64,000 bases of DNA from Clostridium aquiflavi (GTDB lineage: Bacteria; Bacillota; Clostridia; Clostridiales; Clostridiaceae). Position 1 is the first letter of the stretch. Each line of letters begins with the position of its first letter. The notes under the pieces are model-generated. The model worked only from the letters and a program-made list of their open reading frames with translations. It ran no database searches and had not been told where the DNA came from. A program made the translations under genes and the position numbers. Location of the stretch: contig NZ_JAVJAN010000006.1 in assembly GCF_031344075.1 (NCBI RefSeq), positions 1 through 64,000 of the forward strand, written 5' to 3'. This document shows positions 62,933 through 64,000 of the stretch, in pieces.

Positions 62933-64000
62933 ATGTTTAGACGTTTTAAAAACAAAAAATTCTTATCGTCAATAGTAGCGTCAATGATGGTATTTACTTT
63001 ATTTACACCAATGACAGTAAAAGCAGATACTAAAACTGATACTAATAATGAAGTAGTTGACTTAACTGAAAACAAGACAACTAGTTCTAGTAAAGAAGCT
63101 CTTTTAGCCAAAGATGGTAACGTTAACTTGCAAATTTTAACAACTACAGATACTCATGGTAGATTCTTACCGTATGATTATGCTGTAAATGTTGCGGACA
63201 ACTCAGGAAGCCTTGCACAAATATCAACAGCAGTTAATGAATTAAAAGCTAAAAATCCTAATAACACAATTGTTGTTGATGCAGGAGACATTATCCAAGA
63301 TAACTCAGAATCATTATTTATAAATGAGTCAAGTAATCCAATGATAGCTGCAATGAATAAAATAGGCTATGATACTTTTACTTTAGGAAATCATGAATTT
63401 AATTATGGAATACCAGCATTAAAAAATATAATGAAACAATTTAATGGTACTGTACTAGGTGGAAATGTATATGATACAGATGGTAAAACAAGAATTGCAG
63501 CACCATATGCAATAGTTGAAAGAAGTGGAGTTAAGGTTGGAATAATAGGTATGGTAACACCTAATATTACTAAATGGGATTCTGCTAATTTAAAGGGTTA
63601 TAAAGTTACTAATCCAGTAGACGAAACTAAGGCTGCAATTGCAGAACTTAAAAAGAAAAATGTAAATACAATAATTGCTGTTGATCATATTGGAGAAACT
63701 CAAGAATATGGCACAGACGGATCAAGTGCTATTGAAATATTAGAACAATGTCCAGAAATAACAGCTTTTGTAGCAGCACATTTCCATGTAAAAATAGCTG
63801 GTGATTATTATTATGATCATAAAATATACTCTTTAAATCCTAGTGATAATAAGGTTAAAGCAATAACAAAAGACGGAACTATCACTGAAGCAACTATAGC
63901 TGATTATAATAAAGCAAAAACTAATGGAACAGTAATAGTTGAAGCTTATAAATGGGCTAAAACTCTTGGTCAAATTAATATTAACTTAACTAAAAATTCT
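62933..64000 (+). CDS. Secreted 5'-nucleotidase / 2',3'-cyclic-nucleotide phosphodiesterase, N-terminal part
   Basis: A partial gene of 356 codons, still open at the window end. The signal peptide is FKNKKFLSSIVASMM and following, with TVKADTK at the probable cleavage site. The metallophosphatase domain shows ILTTTDTHGRFLPYDY, DAGDIIQDN, LGNHEFNYG and AAHFHVK; the last is usually GHxH, here with Ala for Gly. It probably hydrolyses extracellular nucleotides; the 5_nucleotid_C domain would follow beyond the end. GGAGG is properly spaced from the ATG at 62933. Confidence 0.93.
   Translation, partial: MFRRFKNKKFLSSIVASMMVFTLFTPMTVKADTKTDTNNEVVDLTENKTTSSSKEALLAKDGNVNLQILTTTDTHGRFLPYDYAVNVADNSGSLAQISTAVNELKAKNPNNTIVVDAGDIIQDNSESLFINESSNPMIAAMNKIGYDTFTLGNHEFNYGIPALKNIMKQFNGTVLGGNVYDTDGKTRIAAPYAIVERSGVKVGIIGMVTPNITKWDSANLKGYKVTNPVDETKAAIAELKKKNVNTIIAVDHIGETQEYGTDGSSAIEILEQCPEITAFVAAHFHVKIAGDYYYDHKIYSLNPSDNKVKAITKDGTITEATIADYNKAKTNGTVIVEAYKWAKTLGQININLTKNS

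Overview
The window is strongly AT-rich bacterial chromosome from a spore-forming anaerobe, almost certainly Clostridium sensu stricto. The grounds are the [FeFe] hydrogenase of the CpI type, a Csp/SleC spore-germination locus, AddAB, AGGAGG-type ribosome binding sites and A/T-ending codons throughout. I cannot fix the species. Most of it is core genome; the only clear mobile DNA is one decayed IS607-like element near 27.8-29.3 kb.

Layout. 1-8 kb: 3' part of tRNA-Ser, a GNAT acetyltransferase, then addB-addA (recombination exonuclease). 8-12 kb: L,D-transpeptidase, DUF1189 membrane protein and a DAACS symporter. 12-16 kb: orphan histidine kinase, tRNA-Arg(ACG), a stand-alone Card1/Can2-type (DUF1887) CARF nuclease, phosphatidylserine decarboxylase and a TetR regulator. 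16-25 kb: hydrogenase, HAD phosphatase, a nitroreductase/monooxygenase/HxlR redox module, an ABC-F ATPase, an NSS symporter behind a long structured leader, and a hemolysin-III protein. 25-33 kb: DUF1836 and ABC-class ATPase pair, the IS607-like element with intact TnpB, a lipoprotein, a YjiH-type membrane protein and a chemoreceptor. 33-46 kb: proBA, two bacterial-PH proteins, SDR, HAD, a soluble CZB chemoreceptor, then carAB behind a PyrR-type leader. 46-56 kb: HD-GYP protein, a long glutamine synthetase, murI, cyclophilin, DUF3783 and XRE/S24 pair, and csp-sleC. 56-64 kb: radical SAM enzymes, a YkvI-type transporter, lipoprotein, comB-like phosphatase, an rRNA methyltransferase, a BFD-type [2Fe-2S] protein, and the start of a secreted 5'-nucleotidase that runs off the end.

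Unifying signals. A family of intergenic palindromes built on GTTGATATATGC recurs at least six times, always just 3' of a gene. The same stem base pair is C:G, G:C or T:A in different copies, i.e. it covaries. A 75-bp internal segment separates two otherwise near-identical copies. A looser second variant (TTGATATTrTAGTATAA) occurs twice more in the same type of position.

The most interesting regulatory reading is the carAB leader. A PyrR-like binding site overlaps the Shine-Dalgarno of a 36-codon leader ORF whose stop codon lies inside the terminator hairpin, suggesting that PyrR could control attenuation through leader translation. Also notable are a Shine-Dalgarno/hairpin/start arrangement at glnA, mutually exclusive hairpins before the NSS symporter, a Card1-like nuclease with no CRISPR system in the window, and a TnpB that has lost its TnpA partner. 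I see no CRISPR array, rRNA or prophage.
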